A stretch of DNA of 64,000 nucleotides, from contig NZ_LMPF01000021.1 in NCBI RefSeq assembly GCF_001424345.1, positions 408,635 through 472,634 on the forward strand, written 5' to 3'. A model generated the notes under the pieces. That model was given only the letters and a program-made list of their open reading frames with translations, was not told where the DNA came from and made no database searches. Source of the stretch: Burkholderia sp. Leaf177. GTDB lineage: Bacteria > Pseudomonadota > Gammaproteobacteria > Burkholderiales > Burkholderiaceae. The position numbers and the translations under genes were made by a program. Shown here piece by piece: positions 26,570 to 35,740 of this stretch. How positions within the stretch are numbered: position 1 is the first letter of the stretch; every line of letters starts with the position of its first letter.

Positions 26570-26773
26570 ATGGCAACCGGTACGGTCAAATGGTTTAACG
26601 ATGCAAAGGGCTTCGGCTTCATCACGCCGGATGACGGCGGCGAAGACCTGTTCGCACACTTCTCGGAAATCAAGGCAGAAGGCTTCAAGAGCCTTCAGGA
26701 GAATCAAAAAGTCACGTTCGAAGTGAAGCAAGGGCCGAAGGGCAAGCAGGCGTCGAACATCGTTCCAGCCTGA
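26570..26773 (+). CDS. cspA: Cold-shock protein (CspA family)
   Basis: The 67-residue OB-fold RNA chaperone has both RNA-binding motifs: [12 protein letters not shown] (RNP1) and DLFAHFSEI (RNP2), and ends [13 protein letters not shown]. It is full length. It melts mRNA secondary structure at low temperature or in stationary phase. It is monocistronic, with a long AT-rich leader and a clear hairpin downstream. The symbol marks family only. Confidence 0.95.
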   Translation: MATGTVKWFNDAKGFGFITPDDGGEDLFAHFSEIKAEGFKSLQENQKVTFEVKQGPKGKQASNIVPA

Positions 26774-26809
26774 GTTTCAAGCACAACCAGGTCAGTCTGC
26801 TGATCTGCA

Positions 26810-26846
26810 CGCGGTCGTCGTAATGCACTGCATTGCGGCGACCGCG
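26810..26846 (+). terminator. Terminator hairpin after the cold-shock gene
   Basis: A long stem with CGCGGTCG (26810-26817) pairing to CGACCGCG (26839-26846), and an inner AATGC/GCATT stem, lies 37 bp after the csp stop. It is followed by GGTTTACC, a weak U-tract. It may also serve the convergent DszC-like gene. Confidence 0.6.
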
Positions 26847-26883
26847 GGTTTACCTTAGCTGAGTCAAAGCAGTTAAAAGTTCT

Positions 26884-28167
26884 TCATTTGCCGGTTCCGG
26901 CGAATTCGTCTTGCACCACTGTTTCTTCGCCTGGCCTAAACATGTTTCCTGAGGCATGCGCTGAAGCGTGAGCCAGACTGAAACGCTCGTCTGGCGCGGT
27001 CCCGTTCAAATGGTAATTGCCAACCGCGGCTTCGCGCTGAATCGCCGGATTGTGCGAAGCGATCACGCGTGCATTGCGCCAGTGGCGATCGAGTCCGCGG
27101 GCCTCGCTCGTCGCCGATGCACCACCAACTTCGAATAAGAGCGTCGCCGCCTCCAGCACCTGTTCGAGCACGATCTGCTGCGCCTGATAAGCCTGAATAT
27201 CGACGGCAATGTAATCCGCCGTAGTCACCGTCCCGGCAATACGCGCCTGATGCACACGTTCAAGCGCAGCGGCAACCGCCTCGACCAGCGCCTCAGCAGA
27301 ATACGCAAGACTTCCAAGCCGTCCCACTACCCGATGCACGAGCGGATTGTCACGCGGACTCGATTGTCCGGCCACGCCAAAAGTACGAGTACGGCCCTGG
27401 ACAAACGCAACGCCGTCACGCAACACCGCGCGGGCGATGCCGGCAAGCGTCGCGAGATGGACCGCCTGGTAAAAAGCGGTAAGCAAGGAATTGCGACGAG
27501 GTTCGGAGGCCTTGTATCGAGAAAGAATCTGGTCGACGGAAACGCGAACATTGTCGAAGCGGGTCGTGCCGCTCGCCGTCAGGCGCTGGCCGAAGCCGTC
27601 CCAGTCGTCGTTGCGCGCCACGCCCGGCGCGTCGCTGCGCACCAGCACGTGAAGATCGCTTTGCGTATCGTGCGCGGCCACGTTGATCCATTCCGAATAG
27701 AGCGTGCCCGTGCTGTAGTACTTCTCGCCGTTGAGCAGAACATACGCCGGGTCTTTATCGGCGGTCACGGTCACGCTGTTGTGCGTGGAGCCTGTTCGTT
27801 CCGATGTAGCCGCGCCGATTGTTTCGCCTTTTGCAATGCGCCCGAGCCATTTCTCGCGCGCTGCAATGTCATCGCTTTCAAGCCGCTGTTCAATAAACCC
27901 TGAATGCGCGCGAATGATCTGCGGCAAGTTCGAATCGGCTTCACCCAGGCGCGTCAACAAGCGGAAGTATTGCGGCAGGCTGACGCCCGAGCCACCGTAT
28001 TCTCGCGGCACGCGCAGCGCCGTAAAACCGCTTTCCTTGAGTTGCTTGACCGCGTCGCGCGCGAGCTCACGGTTTTGCTCACGCGCTAGCGCGCCCTCGC
28101 CAATGTGCTTGAATACTTCGGCGAACCGCGCGTAAAGCGCAGCGTCCGACAATGCTGACGTCGTCAT
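26884..28167 (-). CDS. Acyl-CoA dehydrogenase-fold flavin monooxygenase (SfnB/DszC-like)
   Basis: The 427-residue protein has the acyl-CoA dehydrogenase fold: N-terminal helical domain (LKESGFTALRVPREYGGSGVSLPQYFRLLTRLGEADSN), middle beta domain (SERTGSTHNSVTV) and C-terminal helices. It lacks the typical catalytic glutamate context of true acyl-CoA dehydrogenases and resembles the DszC/SfnB group, which use reduced flavin and oxygen on sulphur compounds. GGAGA precedes the ATG. It sits next to a molbindin and a DszA/NtaA-type LLM enzyme, so a desulphurisation role is likely by context; the substrate is unproven. Confidence 0.82.
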   Translation of the reverse strand: MTTSALSDAALYARFAEVFKHIGEGALAREQNRELARDAVKQLKESGFTALRVPREYGGSGVSLPQYFRLLTRLGEADSNLPQIIRAHSGFIEQRLESDDIAAREKWLGRIAKGETIGAATSERTGSTHNSVTVTADKDPAYVLLNGEKYYSTGTLYSEWINVAAHDTQSDLHVLVRSDAPGVARNDDWDGFGQRLTASGTTRFDNVRVSVDQILSRYKASEPRRNSLLTAFYQAVHLATLAGIARAVLRDGVAFVQGRTRTFGVAGQSSPRDNPLVHRVVGRLGSLAYSAEALVEAVAAALERVHQARIAGTVTTADYIAVDIQAYQAQQIVLEQVLEAATLLFEVGGASATSEARGLDRHWRNARVIASHNPAIQREAAVGNYHLNGTAPDERFSLAHASAHASGNMFRPGEETVVQDEFAGTGK

Positions 28168-28193
28168 TCATTTCTCCGCAAATTAAACGCCAT

Positions 28194-28409
28194 TCAAAGA
28201 CGCGCGATGGACACTTCCGTGGATTTGACAAGCGCAACGACTTCGGTGCCGACCTTCAGCTCGAGTTCATCGATAGACCTTGTCGTGATCACCGACGTCA
28301 CGATCCCGTTTGGCGTTTCCACATCCACCTCCGAGAGCACGGACCCGCGAATGATCTCCTTGATGTGCCCTCTGAACTGATTGCGCACATTGATGGCCGT
28401 CACGCCCAT
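28194..28409 (-). CDS. Single-domain molbindin (TOBE/Mop domain)
   Basis: The 71-residue protein is one Mop/TOBE domain: NVRNQFRGHIKEIIRGSVLSEVDVETPNGIVTSVITTRSID then LKVGTEVVALVKSTEVSIA. Such molbindins form oligomers that store or buffer molybdate (or tungstate) and can also bind related oxyanions. It lies upstream of the DszC-like gene on the same strand with a 26-bp gap, so they are probably co-transcribed. A link between an oxyanion-binding protein and sulphur scavenging is an interesting but unproven reading. Confidence 0.88.
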   Translation of the reverse strand: MGVTAINVRNQFRGHIKEIIRGSVLSEVDVETPNGIVTSVITTRSIDELELKVGTEVVALVKSTEVSIARL

Positions 28410-28706
28410 GGCGTTACCCCTTGACTGGTTGAATGAGCTTGTCCACGCGCGCTGACTGCAACGCCGACAAAATAGTCTAGCGAGGCGAACTCGCCAGCTT
28501 AACGATTGATTTGATCTAAGGTTTGACGCAAATTTGCTTAAGCAAATTTGCAGGTCAGGCGCTCCAAGCACTTCTTTCGCTTAGTGCCAAGCGATATATC
28601 GATTAGCGGATTTATTGGTCGCGCTAAGCGGCACTCGGCTTGAAAATGGCAGACGCGTCAATCAAAGCTCAGGTCTTGCGGCCTGCAGATCAAACAACGG
28701 ACTGTC
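28410..28706. promoter_or_regulatory. Divergent promoter region with a 24-bp perfect palindrome
   Basis: The region separates the molbindin/DszC-like unit (minus) from the LLM monooxygenase gene (plus). At 28528-28551 lies a perfect 24-bp palindrome made of two copies of GCAAATTTGC, itself palindromic, joined by TTAA. TTGACG (28523-28528) immediately abuts it. This is most likely the binding site of a regulator acting on one or both directions. Confidence 0.7.
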
Positions 28707-30062
28707 ATGACTAACTTGCCGCCCCGCCGCCTTCATCTCAACGTCAATATCCTGCATTCGGGTTTCGTGCCGTCGGCATGGAGACTTGCGGAAGCTGATC
28801 CGCACGCGTTTATCGATGTGAAGCATTACGTGCGTGTCGCGCAGATTGCTGAGGCGGCGAAATTCGACGCCGTGTTTCTCGCCGATAACGCGTCCATTGC
28901 CGATCAGATCAACTTCCGCCCGATCACAGCGCTCGAACCGACCATCCTGCTCGCGAGCATTGCCGCGGCGACATCGCGTATTGGCGTGATTGGCACCGCC
29001 TCCACCAGCTACAACGAGCCGTATAACATCGCGCGCCGATTCGCGACGCTCGATCATGTCAGCGGCGGCCGCGCCGGATGGAACGTGGTGACGACCGCTG
29101 ACCTGGGTTCGGCGCGCAACTTCGGGCGCGACGCGGTGCCCAATCACGCAGAGCGATACGCACGCGCGGCGGAGTTCACGAACGTCGTGAAAGCGCTCTG
29201 GGACAGCTGGGAGAAAGGCGCGATCGTCGGCAACAAGGCGACGGGCCTTTTCGCCGATACGGACCGGGTTCATCCACTGGCGCATCAAGGCACGCACTTC
29301 GCCGTGCAAGGTCCGCTAAATGTTCCGCGATCGCCGCAAGGTTATCCGGTGCTGGTGCAAGCGGGCGCGTCGGGCGATGGCCGCGATCTCGCCGCGCGTC
29401 ATGCGGAGGCGGTTTTCTCGGCCTCGCAATCATTCGATGAATCGCTGGGTTATGCGCGCGACTTGAAGACGCGCGCAGCCGCCTATGGCCGTGGTCCGGA
29501 TGCTGTGAAAGTTCTCGCGGGGCTGACGACGATCATCGGCGCAACCGAGGCAGAAGCGCTGCGCCGCCGCGATGAACTCGTGGACCTGATTCCGTGGAGC
29601 TATAGCCTGACGCGGCTGGCCGGCACGCTCGGCATCGCACCGGAGCGCCTGAAGCTGGATGAAAAGCTGCCGGATAACCTGACGTTGCCGGGTCAAGGGA
29701 ATGGCAACCATACGTTCTTCCACGCGACGATCGCGCAAGCGCGCCAACATGGTTATACGGCGCGTGAGCTCATTCGCGCGCTTGCAGGTGGCGGCGGGCA
29801 TCGCGTGATAGTAGGGACGCCTGAGCAAATAGCGGATGACATAGAACGCTGGTTCAAAGCCGGCGCCGCCGACGGTTTCAACCTGATGCCCGACACTTTG
29901 CCGGGCGGCTTGCAGGATTTTGTCGATGGCGTGATTCCGATTCTCCAACAGCGCGGCGTCTTCCGGCGCGAGTACGAAGGGACCACGCTGCGTGACCACC
30001 TCGGCCTCGCGATTCCGGAAAACCGGTACACGGCCGAGCGCGCTTCAGCCGTGGCGGTTTAG
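28707..30062 (+). CDS. LLM-class flavin-dependent monooxygenase (NtaA/SnaA/DszA family)
   Basis: The 451-residue protein is a luciferase-like TIM-barrel monooxygenase. Visible family features are the start RRLHLNVNILHSGFVPSAWR, FDAVFLADNASI, EPTILLASIAAATSRIGVIGTASTSYNEPYNIARRFATLDHVSGGRAGWNVVTT and GVIPILQQRGVFRREYEG. The group includes nitrilotriacetate monooxygenase A, DszA and alkanesulfonate or dialkylsulfone enzymes, all using FMNH2 from a separate reductase. No flavin reductase is encoded next to it. It faces the ABC importer operon, which ends only 9 bp beyond its stop. Confidence 0.9.
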   Translation: MTNLPPRRLHLNVNILHSGFVPSAWRLAEADPHAFIDVKHYVRVAQIAEAAKFDAVFLADNASIADQINFRPITALEPTILLASIAAATSRIGVIGTASTSYNEPYNIARRFATLDHVSGGRAGWNVVTTADLGSARNFGRDAVPNHAERYARAAEFTNVVKALWDSWEKGAIVGNKATGLFADTDRVHPLAHQGTHFAVQGPLNVPRSPQGYPVLVQAGASGDGRDLAARHAEAVFSASQSFDESLGYARDLKTRAAAYGRGPDAVKVLAGLTTIIGATEAEALRRRDELVDLIPWSYSLTRLAGTLGIAPERLKLDEKLPDNLTLPGQGNGNHTFFHATIAQARQHGYTARELIRALAGGGGHRVIVGTPEQIADDIERWFKAGAADGFNLMPDTLPGGLQDFVDGVIPILQQRGVFRREYEGTTLRDHLGLAIPENRYTAERASAVAV

Positions 30063-30070
30063 AGCGCTGA

Positions 30071-31822
30071 CTAGAGCAACTCGCGTTCGAGCGCGGCCGC
30101 TGGAACAGCCACCGCCGCGCGCTTCTCCGCTTGCCGGAGCGCGGGCGTCGCCGACATCAGCAACCGCGTGTACGCATGTTCCGGCGCGGCGAATACGCGT
30201 TCGGCATCGCCCTCTTCCACAACACGCCCGTCCTTGAACACCAGCACGCGGTCGCTGACGTGGCGCACCACATCGAGGTCGTGCGAGATGAACAATAGCG
30301 CCGTGTTGAGGCGCGCCTGCAGCTCGGCGAGCAAATCGAGAACCTGCGCTTGCACATAAACATCGAGCGCGGACACGGGTTCATCGCAGACGATCAACGC
30401 GGGTTCCGGCGCGAGCGCACGCGCGATGGCTACGCGCTGTCTTTGCCCGCCTGAAAGCGACAACGGGCGACGCACAAGAAACGCCGCGTCCAGTCCAACC
30501 TGTTCGAGCAACTCGACGCTTCGCGCAAGCAGCGCAGGCCTAGACAGCTGCTTCGACCACAGCGCTTCCTCGAGCAACTGCTGCACACTATGACGCGGAT
30601 CGAACGAACTCAGCGGGTCCTGCGGAATGTACTGAAGGCGCGGCCGCAACGCGCGACGTTCGCGCTCGGACACGCGAGGACCGTTCCAATGTGTATCGAG
30701 GAACTCGACGTTGCCTGCATCTGGCGCGATCAATCCGAGCACGATGTTCGCGCAAGTGCTCTTACCCGAACCCGACTCGCCGACAATGCCGACCACCTCG
30801 CCGCCATGCACGGCAAACGACACATCCTGCAACGCGGTGAACGCTTCGCCACGATGTTTGCCACGACGCACATACTGCTTGCCGATGGCATCGACACGCA
30901 ACACTGCTTGTTCCGAACGTGCGCGTCTTGGCGGCAACGGTTCGCGTACGATCAAAGGCAACGCGTCCGGCGTATCGAGCGCTGCGGAAACAATGCGCGC
31001 AGAACTCAGCCGATGCCCTCGCGATCGAGCTGAAGGCTGCGCCGCGAGCAACTGGCGCGTGTAGGGATGCGAAGGATTGTTGAGCACGCTGTGCGTCGTG
31101 CCACTATCGACGACTTCGCCGTCATGCATCACCAGCACGCGATCGGCAATCCCCGCAACGACCGCAAGATCATGGCTGATCAGCAACACGCCCACGCCTT
31201 GCGCAAGACGCTCGGCAAGCACCGCGAGCACTTGCGCCTGCACGGTGACATCGAGCGCCGTGGTGGGTTCATCGGCAATCACGAGCGCGGGGCCCGCCGC
31301 AATCGCCGATGCAATCAGCGCACGTTGACGCAAGCCGCCCGACAACTCGTGCGCATATTGCTTCGCGCGATGCTCGGGGTCCGGGATGCCGACGTCGCTC
31401 ATCACCGCATGAACGCGCGTGTGCCGCTCGCCGCGTGAACGTACGAGCCGATGATGCGCGAGCACCTCCCCAATTTCCGCGCCGACGGTGCGCAGCGGAT
31501 CGAGCGAGACTAGCGCGTCCTGCATCACGAGTCCCGCAAACGTGCCGCGCAAGCCGCGCCATTCACGCTCGGTGAAGCGCAACGCAGGACGTCCGTCGAT
31601 ATCGAACTGTCGTGCATCGATCACTGCTTGCGCCCCGGCCAGTCCGATCAGGCTGCGCGCGGTCAGGCTCTTGCCCGAACCGGACTCGCCCACGAGCGCA
31701 ACACATTCGCCCGCGTGAATGGAAAGATCCACGCCGCGCACGAGCGGCTGTCCGCCGTTGGCGCCAGCAAAGCTGACGCTGAGGCCGCGAATATCGACGA
31801 GCTTTTTTGCCGTTGTGGTCAT
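30071..31822 (-). CDS. ABC transporter, fused dual ATPase (Dpp/Opp DF type)
   Basis: The 583-residue cytoplasmic protein carries two complete nucleotide-binding domains. Each has Walker A (GESGSGKS twice) and an ABC signature (LSGGLRQRALIASAI in the first, LSGGQRQRVAIARALAPEP in the second) with Walker B ALVIADEPTTALD and ALIVCDEPVSALD. It is a fusion of DppD- and DppF-like ATPases. I start it at 31822, where ATGA overlaps the upstream permease; an upstream extension in frame is a shadow of the permease genes. It is the last gene of the operon. Confidence 0.92.
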   Translation of the reverse strand: MTTTAKKLVDIRGLSVSFAGANGGQPLVRGVDLSIHAGECVALVGESGSGKSLTARSLIGLAGAQAVIDARQFDIDGRPALRFTEREWRGLRGTFAGLVMQDALVSLDPLRTVGAEIGEVLAHHRLVRSRGERHTRVHAVMSDVGIPDPEHRAKQYAHELSGGLRQRALIASAIAAGPALVIADEPTTALDVTVQAQVLAVLAERLAQGVGVLLISHDLAVVAGIADRVLVMHDGEVVDSGTTHSVLNNPSHPYTRQLLAAQPSARSRGHRLSSARIVSAALDTPDALPLIVREPLPPRRARSEQAVLRVDAIGKQYVRRGKHRGEAFTALQDVSFAVHGGEVVGIVGESGSGKSTCANIVLGLIAPDAGNVEFLDTHWNGPRVSERERRALRPRLQYIPQDPLSSFDPRHSVQQLLEEALWSKQLSRPALLARSVELLEQVGLDAAFLVRRPLSLSGGQRQRVAIARALAPEPALIVCDEPVSALDVYVQAQVLDLLAELQARLNTALLFISHDLDVVRHVSDRVLVFKDGRVVEEGDAERVFAAPEHAYTRLLMSATPALRQAEKRAAVAVPAAALERELL

Positions 31823-32676
31823 CGCGTACGCACCTCGTATTTCCGTTGCAGGAACTTGCCGATGACAGAAAATGCGACCACGGTCAGCGTGATCGCCATT
31901 CCCGGAAAGACGCTCGGCCACCATGCAACGCGCAGCACGTCGCGTCCCTCGGCGAGCATCACGCCCCATTCGGGCGTGGGCGGTTGCGGACCGAGACCGA
32001 GAAAGCTCAGCGCCGATACCGCAATGATCGCACTGCCTATATCGATGGTCGCGATCACCGGCACGACGACCAGCACGTTGGGCAGCACATGGCGCAGGAA
32101 CACGCGGCTGCGCGACAAGCCGTAACTGACCGCGTGCGTCACGTAGTCCGCGCGACGCACCACGAGTGTCTGGCTGCGCAGCACGCGGCCGAATTTCGGA
32201 ATCCCCGCAATGCCCACCGCGATCGCGATATTCACGATGCCCTGCCCGAGAAACGTCACCACGAACAACGACAGCAACACGGGCGGAAATGCGGAGAGGA
32301 CGTCGAAAACGCGTGATGCGGATTCGTCGGCGAGGCGTTTTCCGAGGCCTGCCGTCATGCCGATCACGAGCCCGATTACTAACGCCACGATCATGCTTGC
32401 AAGACCGATCAGCATGGAATAACGCGCGCCGTAGATCACGCGGGCGAAGACATCGCGGCCAATGCGATCCGTGCCGAACCAATGCGCCACACTCGGAGGT
32501 TGCAGCGTCTCGCCAATATCGCTGACGAGCGGATCGAAGTGCGTGACTAACGGCGGATAAGCAATCGCCGCGGCCAGCACGATCAGGAAAGCTGCGGCAA
32601 GCAACACACTGGGCGGCGCAGCCTTAAAAAGCGTGCGCCGGGGCTGCGTTATGGAAAGGTTATTGAGTTCGCTCAT
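31819..32676 (-). CDS. ABC transporter permease (DppC-like)
   Basis: The 285-residue inner-membrane protein has a first transmembrane helix (SVLLAAAFLIVLAAAIAYPP) and the periplasmic DPLVSDIGETLQPPSVAHWFGTDRIGRDVFARVIYGAR segment typical of DppC/OppC. The coupling-helix EAA-like region is HAVSYGLSRSRVFLRHVLPN. Its ATG overlaps the stop of the upstream permease (ATGA) and its stop overlaps the ATPase start. Confidence 0.92.
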   Translation of the reverse strand: MSELNNLSITQPRRTLFKAAPPSVLLAAAFLIVLAAAIAYPPLVTHFDPLVSDIGETLQPPSVAHWFGTDRIGRDVFARVIYGARYSMLIGLASMIVALVIGLVIGMTAGLGKRLADESASRVFDVLSAFPPVLLSLFVVTFLGQGIVNIAIAVGIAGIPKFGRVLRSQTLVVRRADYVTHAVSYGLSRSRVFLRHVLPNVLVVVPVIATIDIGSAIIAVSALSFLGLGPQPPTPEWGVMLAEGRDVLRVAWWPSVFPGMAITLTVVAFSVIGKFLQRKYEVRTR

Positions 32677-33602
32677 TCGCTGCGCAACCGTGGATCGATG
32701 AAAAGATATGCGACGTCGAGCAGCGTCGAGATCACGACATGCACGAAGGCCGCGAGCAACACTACAGCAAGCACGACCGGCACATCCTGAGACGTCACCG
32801 CGTTCAGCGTCACGCTGCCAATGCCCGGCCGCCCGAACATTTTTTCCGTGATGACCGCGCCTCCCAGCAAGCTGCCGATAAGCCATCCGCCTAACGTCAC
32901 GACCGGCAACAATGCGTGCCTGAGCACATGGCGAAAGCGCAACGCGAGCTCGCCGAGACCTCGCGAGCGCACGGTAACAACGAACGGTTTTTCGAGCGCG
33001 GCCTCGAGCGCCTCGCGCATGACCTGCGACAGGATTCCCGCGGTAGGCAGCGCCAGCGTCACGGCAGGCAACACGAGCGAACGCCATCCATTTGCACCGG
33101 AAACAGGAAAGAGCCGCAACTGGAACGAGAACGCGATCAGCAACAACATGCCGAGCCAGAAAACAGGCGTGGACGTGAAGGTGAGTTCGAGTATCGACGC
33201 AATGCGGCTGCCCCACGCACCATGAGAGGTGGTCGTTCCAGCCGTCAGCGTTGCAATCAGGATCGCCAAAGCAACGGCGAGCAGACCTGCCGAACCTGCA
33301 AGCTGCGCCGTGGGCAGAAGCTGACTTTGCAGCACGGCCGCAACAGGCTGTTGCATCACGAACGATGTCCCCAGATCAGCGTGGCCGAGACGCAGCAGGA
33401 ATTGCCCGTATTGCCACGGCAGACTGCGATCCAGTCCCCACTGCGCGGCGATCGTCTCGCGCAGACCCGGGTAGGCAAGGTCGCCCGCGAGCACGTCCTC
33501 AATGCGTCCCGGCAACGCATGTATGGCGATAAACGCAGCGGTCGCGGCAAGCCACAATACAAGCACGCCTGTGCCGAGCCGCGTGACAATCTTCGCAAGC
33601 AT
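32673..33602 (-). CDS. ABC transporter permease (DppB-like)
   Basis: The 309-residue inner-membrane protein has the DppB/GsiC pattern: MLAKIVTRLGTGVLVLWLAATAAFIAIHALPG at the N-terminus, WGLDRSLPWQYGQFLLRLGHADLGTS near residue 70, a cluster of later membrane helices and the RSRGLGELALRFRHVLRHALLPVVT coupling region. The first codon lies one base past the stop of the substrate-binding protein, so the operon is tightly packed. Confidence 0.92.
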   Translation of the reverse strand: MLAKIVTRLGTGVLVLWLAATAAFIAIHALPGRIEDVLAGDLAYPGLRETIAAQWGLDRSLPWQYGQFLLRLGHADLGTSFVMQQPVAAVLQSQLLPTAQLAGSAGLLAVALAILIATLTAGTTTSHGAWGSRIASILELTFTSTPVFWLGMLLLIAFSFQLRLFPVSGANGWRSLVLPAVTLALPTAGILSQVMREALEAALEKPFVVTVRSRGLGELALRFRHVLRHALLPVVTLGGWLIGSLLGGAVITEKMFGRPGIGSVTLNAVTSQDVPVVLAVVLLAAFVHVVISTLLDVAYLFIDPRLRSE

Positions 33603-33603
33603 C

Positions 33604-35259
33604 TCAGCCTCCTTGCTTTTCCACCCAGACATCGTAGGAACTCGCGGGACCATCCAGTTGCGGTTCGAAACCAATCCCATGCACGTTCGATTTTGCTGCG
33701 AGGTGATACGCCGGCGCGAACAGCGGCACGATAAACGCCTGGTCCACCGCCCGCGTCTGGACCTTGGCGAGCAACTTGCGCCGCTCTTCGCCCACGGGCA
33801 AGAGACGTGCATGATTGATATCGCTCGTGATGGTCGCGTCCGGATTCTTGATCGCGTTGTAGAGAAAACCCTGGTCGCCGAGCATGTCCCAGAGTTCCAT
33901 TGCAACGTCGGACGGATTGTCCGTGTTCGGATAGATAGTCCAGTTCCCGGTCGCCTTCTGGTTCGCGAAGTCGCCCGCCGTGGTGATCTTCAGGCCAAGA
34001 TCGAGACCGAGGTTCTGACGCAGCGCGGACTGCACCGCGCGAATGAGAACGTCGCGGCTGTCGCGTACGTAAGGCTGCGGATAACCGACTTCAATCGACA
34101 AACGCTTGCCGTTTTGCGTGCGGAAACCTTCGCTGTCGCGCTGCGTCCATCCAGCTTCATCGAGCAGCTTGTTGGCTTCCGGGATCTTGTTGCCCCATGA
34201 ACCCTTGAGGGTCGCATCGTAATCCGCGTTGTCCGGACCAATGTTCGAGTACGCGCGCCGCACGGTCCCGAGATAAACGCTCTTCACAATGCCATCGAGG
34301 TCGAAGCCATCACGCAGCGCGCGGCGCACGCGGACGTCGCTCGCTGGCGCGACCGTGTAATTGATATTGAGCGTGAACGATGTCGTGGCCGACGGTCCCG
34401 TCAGATACTGGAAGCCATCGACCTTGTCGAATACGCCGATGTCCGTTGGCTGCACGCCTTCGATCAAATCGACCTGCCCCGAGCTCAGCGCGCCGGTCCG
34501 CACGGCGGCCTCCGGCAGGAAACGATACGTCACGCGATCCAGATAAGCCGGACCCTGATGCTGCGCGTTGCCGGCTCCCCATTGGTAATCCGGATTGCGC
34601 TCGAACACGGCTGATTGACCGCGCTGATACGACTTGAACACAAACGGTCCCGTTCCCACGATTCCCGGACCGCCGCCGCAGAGGTCCTTGTTCTCGGCCA
34701 ACGCTTTCGGCGAGATGAAACCGAGCTTGACGCTTGAGAGAGATTCGAGCGTCGTGGAATCGGCTTGCTTCATGACGAGTTTGACGACTGTCGGCGACAC
34801 CACCTCGGCGTGATCGAAGTGAACCAGCAACGAAGCCGATGCCGACGTCGTGCTCACGTTGGCCAGAATGTAGTCGAAGTTCGCCTTGACCGCTGCCGCA
34901 TTGAACGGCGTTCCATCGGTGAATTTGACGTCATCGCGGAGATTGAAGGTATAGCTCTTGCCATCGTCGGCCACGCTCCACGACTTCGCGAGCCACGGCG
35001 CGTAAGTGCCGTCGGTCTTCTTGCTGATCAGCGAATCGATGAAATTGCGGATCACCCAGAACGCATTTTGCTGCGACGAACGATGCGGGTCGAAGCACGC
35101 GGGTTCGGTCGTGACGCCCCATGTAAGCGCGCCGCCGGACACGGGCTTGGCGGAGGCTTGCGATGAAGGCGCGGCAGATTCGGATTTGCTGCAACCACTC
35201 AGCACGATGGAAAGGCCAAGGGTCGTCGCGCCGGCAAGCGCGATAAGTCGTGCATTCAT
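33604..35259 (-). CDS. ABC transporter substrate-binding lipoprotein (peptide/nickel family 5)
   Basis: The 551-residue protein has a lipoprotein signal (LSIVLSGCSKSE, acylated Cys at about 23) and the family-5 fold: GALTWGVTTEPACFDPHRSSQQ at the start, KSWSVADDGKSYTFNLRDDVKFTDGTPFNAAAVKANFDYI about residues 89-130, and GTGPFVFKSYQRGQS. It is the first gene of the four-gene importer operon. Dpp/Opp-type proteins bind peptides, but paralogues bind nickel chelates, glutathione or organosulphur compounds. Given the neighbouring monooxygenases, an organosulphur or chelator ligand is a reasonable guess. Confidence 0.9.
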   Translation of the reverse strand: MNARLIALAGATTLGLSIVLSGCSKSESAAPSSQASAKPVSGGALTWGVTTEPACFDPHRSSQQNAFWVIRNFIDSLISKKTDGTYAPWLAKSWSVADDGKSYTFNLRDDVKFTDGTPFNAAAVKANFDYILANVSTTSASASLLVHFDHAEVVSPTVVKLVMKQADSTTLESLSSVKLGFISPKALAENKDLCGGGPGIVGTGPFVFKSYQRGQSAVFERNPDYQWGAGNAQHQGPAYLDRVTYRFLPEAAVRTGALSSGQVDLIEGVQPTDIGVFDKVDGFQYLTGPSATTSFTLNINYTVAPASDVRVRRALRDGFDLDGIVKSVYLGTVRRAYSNIGPDNADYDATLKGSWGNKIPEANKLLDEAGWTQRDSEGFRTQNGKRLSIEVGYPQPYVRDSRDVLIRAVQSALRQNLGLDLGLKITTAGDFANQKATGNWTIYPNTDNPSDVAMELWDMLGDQGFLYNAIKNPDATITSDINHARLLPVGEERRKLLAKVQTRAVDQAFIVPLFAPAYHLAAKSNVHGIGFEPQLDGPASSYDVWVEKQGG

Positions 35260-35534
35260 CTAACTGAATTCCTGTCTGGGATCGGGCGAAGAAGCGCTGC
35301 TGCGAACCGGTCAGCAACCGGGTCTCACATGCTAGGACGCACGACGCGCATCGCAAACGTAGGAATTTTTATATGGATATCAAACGCGCACGCATATGGA
35401 TGCGCGTTTTTGAAGGAGAGCCGCGCTTCGTAGGACACAGGACGCGCGCGGCGTTACTGTATATTGCCGCTGACACAGCGAGCCAAATCGGTTCGCGTAA
35501 GTCATCTTGACCAGACCAACCATAAGGAAAATCC
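35260..35534. promoter_or_regulatory. Divergent region between importer operon and PMP3-like gene
   Basis: This 275-bp region should hold the promoters of the ABC operon and of the small membrane protein. I see no outstanding repeat; a weakly symmetric AT-rich stretch (GGAATTTTTATATGGATATC) lies at about 35364-35383. Confidence 0.35.
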
Positions 35535-35726
35535 ATGCGTCTCTTGCTCGCGTTAATCTTGCCTTGGCTTCAGTTCTTTACCATCGGCCGACCGATCGCC
35601 GGGATCATCTGCCTGATTCTTCAACTCACGATAATCGGCTGGATACCCGCCGCAATCTGGTCGGTCTACGCGTTAAGTCAGTACAAGACTGACCGGAAAA
35701 TCGAACGCGCGGTCGCCGGAAGATAA
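35535..35726 (+). CDS. PMP3/YqaE-family small membrane protein
   Basis: The 63-residue protein has two transmembrane helices: LLLALILPWLQFFTI and GIICLILQLTIIGWIPAAIW, followed by AVYALS-like SVYALSQYK and a basic tail. This is the Pmp3/YqaE (UPF0057) pattern, although the usual helix-1 sequence is modified. These proteins influence membrane potential and stress tolerance. AAGGAAAA lies upstream of the ATG. Confidence 0.8.
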   Translation: MRLLLALILPWLQFFTIGRPIAGIICLILQLTIIGWIPAAIWSVYALSQYKTDRKIERAVAGR

Positions 35727-35740
35727 GCGGCTATGGCGCA

